The notes beneath the pieces were generated by a model, which worked only from the letters and a program-made list of their open reading frames with translations, had not been told where the DNA came from and searched no databases. From positions 1 to 11,746 of the forward strand of contig JACQXL010000100.1 of the NCBI GenBank assembly GCA_016208805.1: DNA of 11,746 nucleotides, in the 5' to 3' direction. The position numbers and the translations under genes were made by a program. Below are positions 1-7,600 of the stretch, one piece after another. Within the stretch, counting starts at the first letter, position 1, and each line of letters starts with the position of its first letter. This DNA comes from Planctomycetota bacterium. Its GTDB lineage: Bacteria > Planctomycetota > MHYJ01 > JACQXL01.

Positions 1-64
1 TGAAGAATCTGCATTTTATGAGGGTTTGGGACGAGATTCTTCGCCCTACGGGCTCAGAATGACA
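1..64. repeat. Partial palindromic intergenic-type repeat (MITE/REP-like) at window edge
   Basis: TGAAGAATCT (1-10) and AGATTCTTCG (34-43) form a 9-of-10 inverted repeat. A nested hairpin GCCC-TAC-GGGC (43-53) follows, ending in CTCAGAATGACA (to 64). This resembles short repeats ending TGTCATTCTGAG that occur widely in bacterial genomes; that resemblance is from memory. Only one end is in the window. It lies inside the open frame of the restriction-endonuclease-like gene. Confidence 0.6.
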
Positions 65-766
65 CTTTTTGGGTGGTTTATTTCCCATTTCGCAAGAGTT
101 CAGTAATACATTAATTTCTTCCGTTCTTCCCTCGTATTTATTTGGCGCCTCGTTGCTCGCAATCATTGTCTGAGACGCTGAATCAAAAGATAGTAATTTA
201 CCGCTACAATTCAATTCGCTTCTGTTATTCTTATTTCTAATCAATTGACAGAGCCTTTCAGACTCATATATCGTAATCATTGTATTGCCACGGTTGCCCT
301 TTAGTTTCCTGTATATCAAACTCCAGAGCATCTGATGGGGAGATTGGATATGTTTTATCTCATCTAACGCTTCCCATTCCGTTACGCCTTCGGGATACAC
401 CTTGTACGGTTCTATCATGGTTCTAAAGGTTAGGGATTTTCCCAGTTGGGCGTGGAGATATTGATTCTTATCATTATTATCTAAAAACGACCAGTCCTGT
501 TGCGCCTTGAAAATCCCGTAAAATTTACCCTCCCAGATTTTGTCAGCAAAACTTTGTTGCAGGTAAAATATTATAAGGTCGCCTTTTCTAATCCTGCTGG
601 CATCCGCTATCATTCCCACCAGCATTTTCTCTACGGTATGATTAGTTCTGGTTTCGGGAGTGTTATTAAAATCTATAACATTATCCTTTGCTCCGGTTCC
701 CGCGAACAGATGTTCAAGATGGTATTTGAATGTGTTAGAGTCTACGATAAAAACATGAGTATTCAT
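1..766 (-). CDS. Partial restriction-endonuclease-like protein, PUA/EVE-like N-terminus (3' end outside window)
   Basis: An open frame reads leftward from ATG at 766-764 through 255 codons to the window edge without a stop. The start lies one base after the methyltransferase stop (TGA 770-768), so the two are co-transcribed and probably translationally coupled. The protein begins MNTHVFIVDSNTFKYHLEHL. Around residues 60-85 it has RKGDLIIFYLQQ followed by EGKFYGIFKA, a strand pattern resembling PUA/EVE-type modified-base or nucleic-acid binding domains, then LTFRTMIEPYKVYPEGV. Its place beside a DNA methyltransferase suggests the restriction half of a type II-like system. No nuclease motif (PD-ExK or HNH) is visible in the part seen. 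About the last 21 codons are a translated palindromic repeat (1-64), so the natural C-terminus may be lost. Base composition is AT-rich compared with the right half of the window. The family assignment is inference; I do not recognise a named enzyme. Confidence 0.6.
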   Translation of the reverse strand, partial: MNTHVFIVDSNTFKYHLEHLFAGTGAKDNVIDFNNTPETRTNHTVEKMLVGMIADASRIRKGDLIIFYLQQSFADKIWEGKFYGIFKAQQDWSFLDNNDKNQYLHAQLGKSLTFRTMIEPYKVYPEGVTEWEALDEIKHIQSPHQMLWSLIYRKLKGNRGNTMITIYESERLCQLIRNKNNRSELNCSGKLLSFDSASQTMIASNEAPNKYEGRTEEINVLLNSCEMGNKPPKKCHSEPVGRRISSQTLIKCRFF

Positions 767-767
767 A

Positions 768-1748
768 TCATTTCTTCTGGAAAATCATGACATATTCGTG
801 CTTGAAGATATAGAATCCGCCGCCTAATGCGCGTCTGCGCCAGAGGTTCTCGGCGTTGCGCTTCGCCCGGTTACCAACCATATTCTTTATCACGATACTT
901 TTGAGTCGGAATCCCTGTTCCATGACCTTCTGCATCGTATAGAAACTCAAGGGCACCCATTCGCTATTACAATATTTGTCTCCGATTACCAAAACCAGAA
1001 ATCTTTTATCGTCTAAAAGAGTAGAACTGTAACGAACCACGTCAAAAAACTTATTAAGGAATGCTTCCAAAGTAGGCGCATTGCAGAGGTCTTGGGGATG
1101 GCTGCTAAATTTTATAATATCGTGATAAGGCGGATGCATTATAATAAGTTGGACGCTATTCCTTTTATATTTATCCTGTAATAACGTCTTTACATTTTCT
1201 ATCGTTTCCGGCTGGGAACTATCTCCCTGAACGACCTCGGTGATAACATCATAAGGATTAGATTGAGTATTAATAAGGGCTTGACTCTTTTTTGCTGATT
1301 CGGCCAAGAGTTCTATTCCAATGCCGTTTCTGCCTAATAGCCTGCATTCTATCATTGTTGTGCCGCCACCGGAGAATGTGTCCAGAACCACTTCGCCTTT
1401 TTTGGTGTAGCGAAGCATTGCCTGATGGGGTATCTGGGGAATAAAGTTGCCGTGCAATTCGCCGGTATGAACACCGGTTTTATCCCTGGCGCCTAATAAC
1501 CAGAGACTATCGGTTATTATCTCATTATATTCCTTCCAATTATTAAGATCTATATCATTGAACATTGAAACCTTGGGATGTTTGGATTTGAGCGGTTCTA
1601 ATGTGGCGATTTTATCTTCTTTATCAAGACAAACAAATAAACCCAATTCCCCAGTTACGGCGTCTTTAACAAAATATTCGTTTTTATCTTTGGGCATGCC
1701 GACAGATTCTTTTTTGGTCTTATATATGGTTGTTGTTTTCTTGGGCAT
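768..1748 (-). CDS. DNA amino-methyltransferase (N6-adenine or N4-cytosine), restriction-modification type
   Basis: Transfers a methyl group from S-adenosylmethionine to an exocyclic amino group of a DNA base, probably protecting a recognition site. Counting from the chosen start (326 aa), the AdoMet-binding motif I is VLDTFSGGGTT at about residues 120-130, preceded by a motif X-like IPHQAMLRYTKKG. The catalytic motif IV is HPPY at about 205-208, where most amino-methyltransferases have DPPY, SPPY or NPPY. The order X, I, IV fits the alpha or gamma arrangement. I chose ATG at 1748 because the 28 codons upstream, back to a GTG at 1832, lie in intergenic repeat-like sequence; ATG at 1697 is also possible, and no strong Shine-Dalgarno site decides it. 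The next gene starts one base after the stop and may encode the cognate nuclease. The region is AT-rich (27% G+C at 1141-1200), consistent with horizontal acquisition. Target base and site cannot be read from the sequence. Confidence 0.85.
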   Translation of the reverse strand: MPKKTTTIYKTKKESVGMPKDKNEYFVKDAVTGELGLFVCLDKEDKIATLEPLKSKHPKVSMFNDIDLNNWKEYNEIITDSLWLLGARDKTGVHTGELHGNFIPQIPHQAMLRYTKKGEVVLDTFSGGGTTMIECRLLGRNGIGIELLAESAKKSQALINTQSNPYDVITEVVQGDSSQPETIENVKTLLQDKYKRNSVQLIIMHPPYHDIIKFSSHPQDLCNAPTLEAFLNKFFDVVRYSSTLLDDKRFLVLVIGDKYCNSEWVPLSFYTMQKVMEQGFRLKSIVIKNMVGNRAKRNAENLWRRRALGGGFYIFKHEYVMIFQKK

Positions 1749-2045
1749 AAGGAAACCATAGCAGAAATACTTAAACCTGTCAAGACAATGCTTGGCGTAA
1801 TTCCGGGGACACCATTTAACCACAGATTTCACGGATTATTCTTCTTGGTTTCTTGATCTCCTTATAGAGTCTCGTAATCCTTTTCCACATCCTATCTTTC
1901 CCGATAGCGAAGACAAGTTAAATCGGCCACCCCGCTGTTAAAATCGGGACTTCCCCGATGTCGCTCCGCTCATCGGGACTCCGCTGCGGCTTCGCCCCGA
2001 TGTCAAGATCGGGACTTCACTGTGGTTACGCAAAAGTTACAGAGT
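1749..2045. other. Non-coding gap with repeat remnants between scpA and the methyltransferase
   Basis: No convincing gene is present. On the minus strand it begins with a palindromic block (1941-2018, listed separately). A small inverted repeat CTATC-TTTCCC-GATAG follows at 1890-1905. Near 1817-1836 is a stretch reading AATCCGTGAAATCTGTGG on the minus strand, similar in style to the repeat between scpA and trpS. The promoter of the methyltransferase operon should lie here, but I cannot assign convincing -35/-10 boxes. A hairpin from the 1954-1977 palindrome could weakly terminate scpA transcription; it lacks a proper T-run directly after the stem. Confidence 0.55.
1941..2018. repeat. Palindromic repeat block with CCCGATG/CATCGGG stem and flanking direct repeats
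   Basis: ATCGGGACTTC occurs twice as a direct repeat (1943-1953 and 2008-2018). Between the copies, CCCGATG (1954-1960) pairs with CATCGGG (1971-1977) across a 10-nt loop, and CCCCGATG recurs at 1995-2002. The 22 bp at 1975-1996 occur exactly, reverse-complemented, at 8905-8926 inside a coding sequence, and with 3 mismatches at 5990-6011 inside another. This is therefore a mobile or dispersed repeat family, not a local terminator alone. Confidence 0.8.
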
Positions 2046-2855
2046 TCAATGGTTTATTTGTTCCGATACGTCTGATGCTGGTTCCGCCGGTGTCAGCCCC
2101 TCCTGCGCTGGGGCTACGGCGGGCAAGCGTAATTTTATCTCCCCGAAGTCGGCTTCCTGCTCCATCTCTACCTGTTTCTCGCGGGCCAGTTCCAGCGCGG
2201 CAATAAAGTTGCGCACGATATGGAACCGGTTCCGGTCCGGGCTCAATTCCGAAAACATTATCTCGCCTTTTGCCTTGAGTTTCCCCAGAATCATTGCGAT
2301 TATCTTTTCTATCGGGATGTCATCATAAAGTATGGACACCGAGACATCCAGCGCAATCTCGCGGGTCAGCCGCGAATACGTCCGCACCATATTCCAGAGG
2401 TCAAGTTCTATGACCGGCTCCGGCGCAACCAGTTCGGCCTGAGCGTTTTCGGCATCAATTAGTTCTTTGAGTTCCAAATCCGGACGGGTATAGGTGCGGT
2501 TAATGGTTTCCATCAGCGGACGGAATTGGCCGGCCAGGTCTTTGTATTTCTTGTATTCCAGCAGGCGCTTAATCAGTTCAAACTTGGGGTCGTCTTCCGC
2601 CTCCGGCTCTTCTTCATCAGGCGGAATCAACGCCCGCGCCTTTATCTCCATCAACGATGAAGCCACGACCATAAACTCGCCCGCAATGTCTATATCCAGT
2701 TTCTGCATCATCGTGATGTAGTTGAAATACTGCTCGGTCACCCGGGCGATGGGGATGTCGTAGATGTTGAGTTCTTCTTCCCTGATGAGATAGAGGAGCA
2801 AATCCAGCGGACCGTGGAAGTTGGATAGTTGGATTTTATGGTCTAATATTTCCAT
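2046..2855 (-). CDS. scpA: Segregation and condensation protein A
   Basis: ScpA is the kleisin subunit of the bacterial SMC-ScpAB condensin. It bridges the SMC head domains and, with ScpB, acts in chromosome compaction and segregation. The 269-residue protein has the diagnostic N-terminus: QLSNFHGPLDLLLYLIREEE at residues 9-28 followed by LNIYDIPIARVTEQYF. An acidic linker (about 90-110, EEEPEAEDD) and a C-terminal winged-helix-like region (about 175-245, containing FSELSPDRNRFHIVRNFIAAL) that in the family contacts the SMC head come next. Length is within the family range; a short Ala/Pro-rich tail extends beyond the winged helix. The minus-strand sequence before ATG (2855) has AAAAAGG only one base away, a poor ribosome site. 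It follows trpS and the M50 protease gene in the same orientation, a recurrent arrangement in bacteria. The usual next gene, scpB, is not in this window; a repeat block and a methyltransferase gene follow instead. Confidence 0.95.
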   Translation of the reverse strand: MEILDHKIQLSNFHGPLDLLLYLIREEELNIYDIPIARVTEQYFNYITMMQKLDIDIAGEFMVVASSLMEIKARALIPPDEEEPEAEDDPKFELIKRLLEYKKYKDLAGQFRPLMETINRTYTRPDLELKELIDAENAQAELVAPEPVIELDLWNMVRTYSRLTREIALDVSVSILYDDIPIEKIIAMILGKLKAKGEIMFSELSPDRNRFHIVRNFIAALELAREKQVEMEQEADFGEIKLRLPAVAPAQEGLTPAEPASDVSEQINH

Positions 2856-2863
2856 ACCTTTTT

Positions 2864-2923
2864 AGTACACGGATTAAACTGATTTAACTGATAATTATCC
2901 GCTTTATCCGTTAAATCCGTTTA
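2864..2923. repeat. Short degenerate tandem and inverted AT-rich repeat between trpS and scpA
   Basis: On the minus strand, CGGATTTAA, CGGATAAAG and CGGATAATT follow one another as degenerate 9-mers. They are followed by ATCAGTTAA, ATCAGTTTA and ATCCGTGTA, which partly mirror them. It fills the gap between the remnant trpS stop (2923-2921) and the scpA start, and the trpS TAA lies at its edge. A similar sequence occurs near 1817-1836. Role unknown. Confidence 0.5.
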
Positions 2924-2986
2924 CTGAAATATCGCCTTGCGGACTTCTTTCACCGTCTGTCCGGCCACGGCGCGGGCCCTGGCCGA
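2921..2986 (-). pseudogene. trpS: Detached C-terminal fragment of tryptophanyl-tRNA synthetase
   Basis: In the same frame as the trpS body, but beyond two in-frame stops (TGA 3082-3080 and TAG 2989-2987), the minus strand encodes SARARAVAGQTVKEVRKAIF, then one glutamine and TAA at 2923-2921. The pattern RARAVAxxTxxEVRxA is characteristic of the last helix of TrpS proteins. The position, just before scpA, is where a full-length trpS should end. This shows that the ancestral gene continued to here and that the sequence between has been altered, whether by mutation, rearrangement or assembly error. Confidence 0.7.
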
Positions 2987-3090
2987 CTACGTGCTGCGGG
3001 GACTGGACTGCGGGGCCGTGGAGACGCGTGAGGTCGCCGAGGGCAGCGGGCTGGACGAGGCGCGGCTACGCGGTCTGGCTCACCGGTAGC
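2974..3090. other. High-G+C block interrupting the 3' part of trpS
   Basis: Hand count for 3001-3060 is 45 G/C of 60 (75%), far above the flanks. On the minus strand the trpS frame is closed by TGA (3082-3080) and TAG (2989-2987). On the plus strand one frame is open from about 2965 to a TAG at 3088-3090, with high-G+C codon choice and a soluble, charged translation (for example DCGAVETREVAEGSGLDEAR). About 145 nt separate the FNP motif of TrpS from its detached C-terminus, against roughly 195 nt expected for the family. A local inversion, replacement by foreign DNA or a chimeric assembly could each explain it. Confidence 0.5.
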
Positions 3091-3883
3091 GGGTCTCCGC
3101 CGGCGCTGCCTCGGTCCGGGCCGGGTTAAAGACCTTGTAATAGGCATAGACATTGCATTCGGACGGATGGCCCGGGTCGGTCTTCTTGATGCGCTGGGGG
3201 TCGGTGAACATCGTCTGGACCTTCTTCTTGATTTCATCAGTGCTGTCGGAGAGGTTGATGGCGTTCTCGTAGGATTTGCTCATCTTGCGCCGGTCAAGGC
3301 CGAGCAGGCGCGGGAAGCGGGTCAGTTTGGCATCAGGTTCCGGGAACAACGGCGCTTTGTTGCGGGAGTTGCAATAGAGATAGTTAAACCGCCGTGCAAT
3401 CTCGCGGGTCAGTTCCAGGTGCGGCAGTTGGTCCTCGCCCACCGGCACGGCGTTGGCTTTATAGATTAAGATATCAGCCGCCTGCAGGACCGGGTATCCT
3501 AAAAAGGCGTAGGTGGTGATGTCCTTGTGCTTCAGTTCTTCAAGGGCTTCCTTGTAGGTCGGACAGCGCTCCAGCCAGCCCAGCGGCGTGATGGCCGAAA
3601 GAACCAGGTGCAGTTCGGTATGCTCCGGCACATCTGATTGGATAAAGACGACGCTTTTGGCCGGGTCTATGCCGCAGGCCAGCCAGTCCGTGACGTTATC
3701 AATGGAATATTGCCGGATATTGGACGGGTCCTGGTATTCGCTCATCAGGGCGTGCCAGTCGGCGACCATATAGAAGCAGTCGTAGTCCTTTTGCAGTGCG
3801 ACCCAGTTTTCCAGAGCGCCGACTAAATGGCCCAGGTGTAGGCGGCCGGTCGGCCGCATACCGGATAGAATACGCGGTTTCAT
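3080..3883 (-). CDS. trpS: Tryptophanyl-tRNA synthetase, prematurely terminated
   Basis: A class I aminoacyl-tRNA synthetase that activates tryptophan with ATP and charges tRNA-Trp in the cytoplasm. It begins KPRILSGMRPTGRLHLGHLV: the HIGH-type signature is HLGH at residues 16-19, and the KMSKS loop is exact at 200-204. PVGEDQLPHLELTREIARRF (147-166) is typical of the Trp/Tyr synthetase core. ATG at 3883 is supported by GAGGT 7 bases upstream, 13 nt after the stop of the upstream M50 gene, indicating an operon. The frame stops at 267 aa where about 325-335 is usual. After VFNP (251-254) the C-terminal helical part is missing, although its last 20 or so residues are recognisable downstream in the same frame (2986-2921). 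Since the synthetase is normally essential, either another copy exists, the C-terminus is dispensable here, or the sequence contains an error or rearrangement. Confidence 0.9.
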   Translation of the reverse strand: MKPRILSGMRPTGRLHLGHLVGALENWVALQKDYDCFYMVADWHALMSEYQDPSNIRQYSIDNVTDWLACGIDPAKSVVFIQSDVPEHTELHLVLSAITPLGWLERCPTYKEALEELKHKDITTYAFLGYPVLQAADILIYKANAVPVGEDQLPHLELTREIARRFNYLYCNSRNKAPLFPEPDAKLTRFPRLLGLDRRKMSKSYENAINLSDSTDEIKKKVQTMFTDPQRIKKTDPGHPSECNVYAYYKVFNPARTEAAPAETRYR

Positions 3884-3896
3884 ACTTTTACCTCAT

Positions 3897-4526
3897 TTAC
3901 CATCTAAAACTATCAATTCCAGTGAACAACCAGAACAAGAAAGAAAAGGGCGGTTTCAATACCAGCCAGAGCAAATCCGGTGCGGCGATGATAATTACCA
4001 GTAGAATAAACGGCGCAATCCGGTTAAATGCCGCATATTTTTCCTGGGCTTCGTATGACAGGAACGCTTTTAATATATGCGAGCCGTCTAACGGATAAAT
4101 CGGTATCATATTAAATAGCGCAATGCCGATATTCATCAAGACGCCGATGAACAGGAAATTAACCACAATTTCAGGGGCACTAATCTGGGTATTGGTAAAA
4201 AGCCGCAGGATACTGCCCATCAGAAGCGCAACAGATATATTTGCCAGCGGACCGGCTATGGACACAAGTATATCGTCCCGGTCCGGATGGCGGAAATTAT
4301 AAGGGTTTACCGGCACCGGTTTGGCCCAGCCGATAGGGGCGAAAAGCAGGCAAATCGCGCCGAGCGGGTCTAAATGTGCAATGGGATTCAGGGTCAATCG
4401 CCCCTGATATTTAGCGGTCGGGTCGCCGCATTTATAGGCGATATAAGCGTGGCAGAACTCGTGGAGCGTTAAGGCAATCAGTAAATTGGGAATCCGGTAT
4501 AAAACCATAAATTCTAAATTGAACAT
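3897..4526 (-). CDS. Site-2 protease family (M50) intramembrane zinc metalloprotease
   Basis: A polytopic membrane protein of 209 residues, expected to cleave substrates within the membrane. The zinc-binding HExxH motif is HEFCH at residues 22-26 in the first hydrophobic segment. It is followed by YQGRLTLNPIAHLDPLG (40-56), typical of the short SREBP-like M50 group. The third zinc ligand is D147 in NMIPIYPLDGSHIL (139-152). Hydrophobic stretches near 8-30, 52-68, 85-108, 122-143 and 170-200 predict five or six transmembrane segments. Length is normal for this compact group. It is the first gene of the operon leading into trpS and scpA, a recurrent bacterial arrangement, although a functional link to tRNA charging or condensin is not established. 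The start at 4526 has AGGAAAG upstream at a rather long distance. The substrate cannot be inferred. Confidence 0.92.
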   Translation of the reverse strand: MFNLEFMVLYRIPNLLIALTLHEFCHAYIAYKCGDPTAKYQGRLTLNPIAHLDPLGAICLLFAPIGWAKPVPVNPYNFRHPDRDDILVSIAGPLANISVALLMGSILRLFTNTQISAPEIVVNFLFIGVLMNIGIALFNMIPIYPLDGSHILKAFLSYEAQEKYAAFNRIAPFILLVIIIAAPDLLWLVLKPPFSFLFWLFTGIDSFRW

Positions 4527-4605
4527 ATCGGCATATTACTTTCCTACTCCGGCTATGGCAAGAAATTTGTTGCTATTAACTATGAAAAGGGTATAGTATG
4601 CCGTA
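4527..4605. promoter_or_regulatory. Divergent promoter region between the M50 operon and the first pseudopilin gene
   Basis: These 79 bases separate two divergently transcribed genes and must hold promoters for both. On the plus strand TTGCTA (4570-4575) and TATAGT (4592-4597), spaced 16 nt, resemble sigma-70 -35 and -10 boxes. The -10 lies only 8 nt before ATG at 4606, so transcription from it would give a leaderless or nearly leaderless mRNA. An AAAAGGG (4585-4591) is too far from 4606 for a normal ribosome site but is well placed for ATG CCG TAA (4598-4606), whose stop overlaps the real start. No convincing minus-strand boxes were found. Confidence 0.4.
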
Positions 4606-7600
4606 ATGGATAATAAAGGCAATGTATCGCTGGCCGTGCTGGTGGAGGTGGTGGCGGTATTGATTCTGGTGGGCGTGACCTTGAATGCCTTTACCCGGAT
4701 GAACGTGAAACCCAAGCGCTATCTGGACCAGATTCGGGCCCGGATGCTGGCCCAGACCGGATTCAACCGCGCCTTGAGCGAACTCAAATTGCTTCAGGTT
4801 GACGACTTTGTAACCAACCCCCTGCCGGCCTGGCAGTATTGCGGCGAGGATTCCAACCGTAACAACCAGCCGGATAAAGGCGAAGACCAGAATCATAACA
4901 ACACGCTTGAGATAACCGAATGCCCGCTTAACCAGGCGTTATTGCCGTCCTTCTTCACCAATTATGTCAGCGCCCGCAATACCGACTCGCCGCTGGTCCG
5001 GTCCAGGCAGATTGGATACTCCAGCGAATCAACCCCGACCTATCCGGACGGCAGGGATGTCTATTCGCTTAAAATCATTGACTGCGCCGGACAGATTTAT
5101 GTCAACGGCACGGATGACGGCACCAGACGGTTATTGAACAACCTGGGAACGGTTCTTAAAAAGGACAGTAAAATAGGCGACAAGATATTCAATGCCAGAG
5201 AAAAGTTAGGGCGGCGCTTTACGGTCAAGGAGGAACTTGAGCCGATTCTCGGCGCGGATGTTTTTAATTGTATCAAACATTATGTCACGATTTACGGCTG
5301 GGCGAACCCGAAAGTAATAAAACCGAATCCGGCTACGACTAAGGAAAAAGATATTTACAGTTGGTCAGAGTTAAATCCGGGCAACCCGGCCACCGAGCCG
5401 CGCGCGCCCATTAATATCAATACGGCTTGTAAACCGGTCCTGGCGGCCGCGCTGGGTAACCTGGAAGGCGTTTACCTGTCCTCCACAGGCGGGCAGGGCG
5501 GCGCCCCGCACCAGATGGTACAGGGCGGCGTTGAGACCCCGGCCAGCCCGCTCAGCCCTACACCGATTGGCAGATTAACAAGGGTTGCCCTGAACCTATC
5601 ATCTGACCGAAAGATTATTGATGAGGTTGCCGAACGTATTATTAAAAGACGCTTAACCAAACCATTCGGCGGCTGGCAGGATTTTAACGAGTTTTGCGAC
5701 CAACTCGTCAAAGACGGCATCTTCGGTAAGACCGACCCGCCTGCGGCACAGGAACAGGCGCAGGCCAAAGCCGACCTGATTAAGGCCAATGCCAACCCCA
5801 ATACGCTCTTTAATAAGTTCTGCCCGGATAGAATCCTGTACCGTTGGCTGGATAAGTCCGACTTGATTAGTTATACAACTGAGTTCTGTTTTATGCCGGC
5901 CGGTTATTTTGAGATAGAATCCAGCGGAATGGTCTTCAAGCCATCCAGCCATTCCCGAAGTAATAGATTCGCTTCGCTCACTACAAGTCGGGACGCGGCT
6001 GCGGCCTCGCCGGCGGGAGAGGATTATTTCGTTCTGGAAGCCGAATATCTGGTCAGGGGTGTGGTGAACCTGTTTGATGTTTATTATGAGACTTCGCAGG
6101 CGGATTTTGCAAGGGGCGGTATCAGCAAGACCAAACGCGGCACGCACGACGACAAAACCCTGGCCTCATATCCTGAACCGGCCATCAACCCGCCCTGCGC
6201 TACGGACGGCTTTATCGGGCTGTCCACCATAGAAAAACCGGTGCGGGATAAAGACAAGATAAAACCACCGGAGATAGGAGTAACTTTCAAGGCGTCCTAT
6301 CGGACTATTAATGCCGATTATGCGGCGGGCAACGCCGAAGCGGTGCCGCGCGCCGGCCGGCCTAATACCGATAGTATTTTTAATGCGGGGATGCCCAACG
6401 GACCGGGTTCGCTTTATCCGGACGGCGTTTATTCGGATGCAACCGGTTGCCCGGCATACCATACAGAAAACAATCTGATTGACGGCGTTGAGCACGAGCG
6501 GCTTTTCGGGAGCAAGCGATTCCGGGGCACCGTCTCGTTCTGGCTGAAACCCAATTATTACCAGACCTCAGCCAAGCCGCGGATTATCTTAAGCGCCACC
6601 AAACCGATTAACCGTTCGCCCCATCCGGATTACCATTACCAGGTCGGCCAGAATGTCTTTGAGGTCTTCGCTTTTCCACAGGCATATCACTACCCGCCGG
6701 CAATGTTATCCATCTTAAATCCGATTCGGGCCAATCCGGCCGGTAAATTCGTCTGGTTCTGGGAGATAGACGAAACCCTGGGCAACCAGCCGGATGAATA
6801 TATTTTCGCCAATAATACTCAAGACGACCCGCTGGGCGACCTGCATCACCAATGGCTCCACATCGGCATCGCCTGGGACACCCATCCGCAGGAAGGGATT
6901 CCCAGGCAAGTCACCTGCCAAAAGTGCAACGGCAAAGGCCAGATAGAATGGTACAATAATATCGCCGGACCCTGCCGTGAATGCAACGGCCTGGGCGAGA
7001 TACCGCGCCGGATAACCAGCAAGGATGTTTATGCCTTTTGCCTAAACGGGAACGATGCCACATCAAGATATATCTATCACCAGCCCGGAGTATTCCCGCC
7101 GGAGATTCTCCAGCCGATGAATCTGTCAAAGGATAACTTGCTGCGGTTGGGTGAATTACCAGATTTTCCATTCTGGAATTCGTCCGGCGATTTTACCGTG
7201 GACGAAGTCACCATCCAACTGCACGACACCGTGGATGCGGCCAGAGGTTACCTGATGGAAGAATTCCGTCAGGGCCGTTACTACCGTGGCGATGGCGTCT
7301 TTACATCCGGCCAGATACCGCTGTCCGTCAGTCCCAAGACACGGATTATGACCGCATGGACGGTTTACTATCCGCCCGGCTGGGATACCGCTAAACGCAG
7401 TATTGAAACGGAATTTATAGATGCCTCTAAGAATACGGCCTCGCCGTTATTAACCAACCCGGCCGGCAGCGAGTTTGAGTTATCCATACCGCAGGCAACT
7501 GGCCGGCAAGTGCTCGCCTATAAAATCTATTTCCGGGACGACGAAACCGATTTGAATACGCCGTTGACTGCGACACCGTTTGTGGACGATATTTCAATAT

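Noticed and set aside
500..790. 96-codon plus-strand ORF
   Set aside because: It is antisense to the partial restriction-endonuclease-like gene, whose frame is longer, starts one base after the methyltransferase stop and has sensible protein character.
1749..1832. N-terminal extension of the methyltransferase from a GTG codon at 1832 (28 extra residues)
   Set aside because: The extension lies in repeat-like intergenic sequence, is Cys/aromatic-rich and unlike the rest of the protein, and has no ribosome site; ATG at 1748 or 1697 is more natural.
1816..1890. 24-codon minus-strand ORF, rich in Lys and Arg, upstream of the methyltransferase; considered as a controller protein of the R-M system
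   Set aside because: Too short for a helix-turn-helix controller, and its 3' end is part of the repeat-like sequence; no supporting signal.
1954..1977. Intrinsic terminator after scpA
   Set aside because: The stem is good, but no T-run follows directly on the minus strand, and the sequence belongs to a dispersed repeat that also occurs in coding DNA.
2950..3237. 95-codon minus-strand ORF overlapping trpS
   Set aside because: Arg/Pro-rich translation typical of an out-of-frame shadow in G+C-rich DNA; overlaps the recognisable trpS frame.
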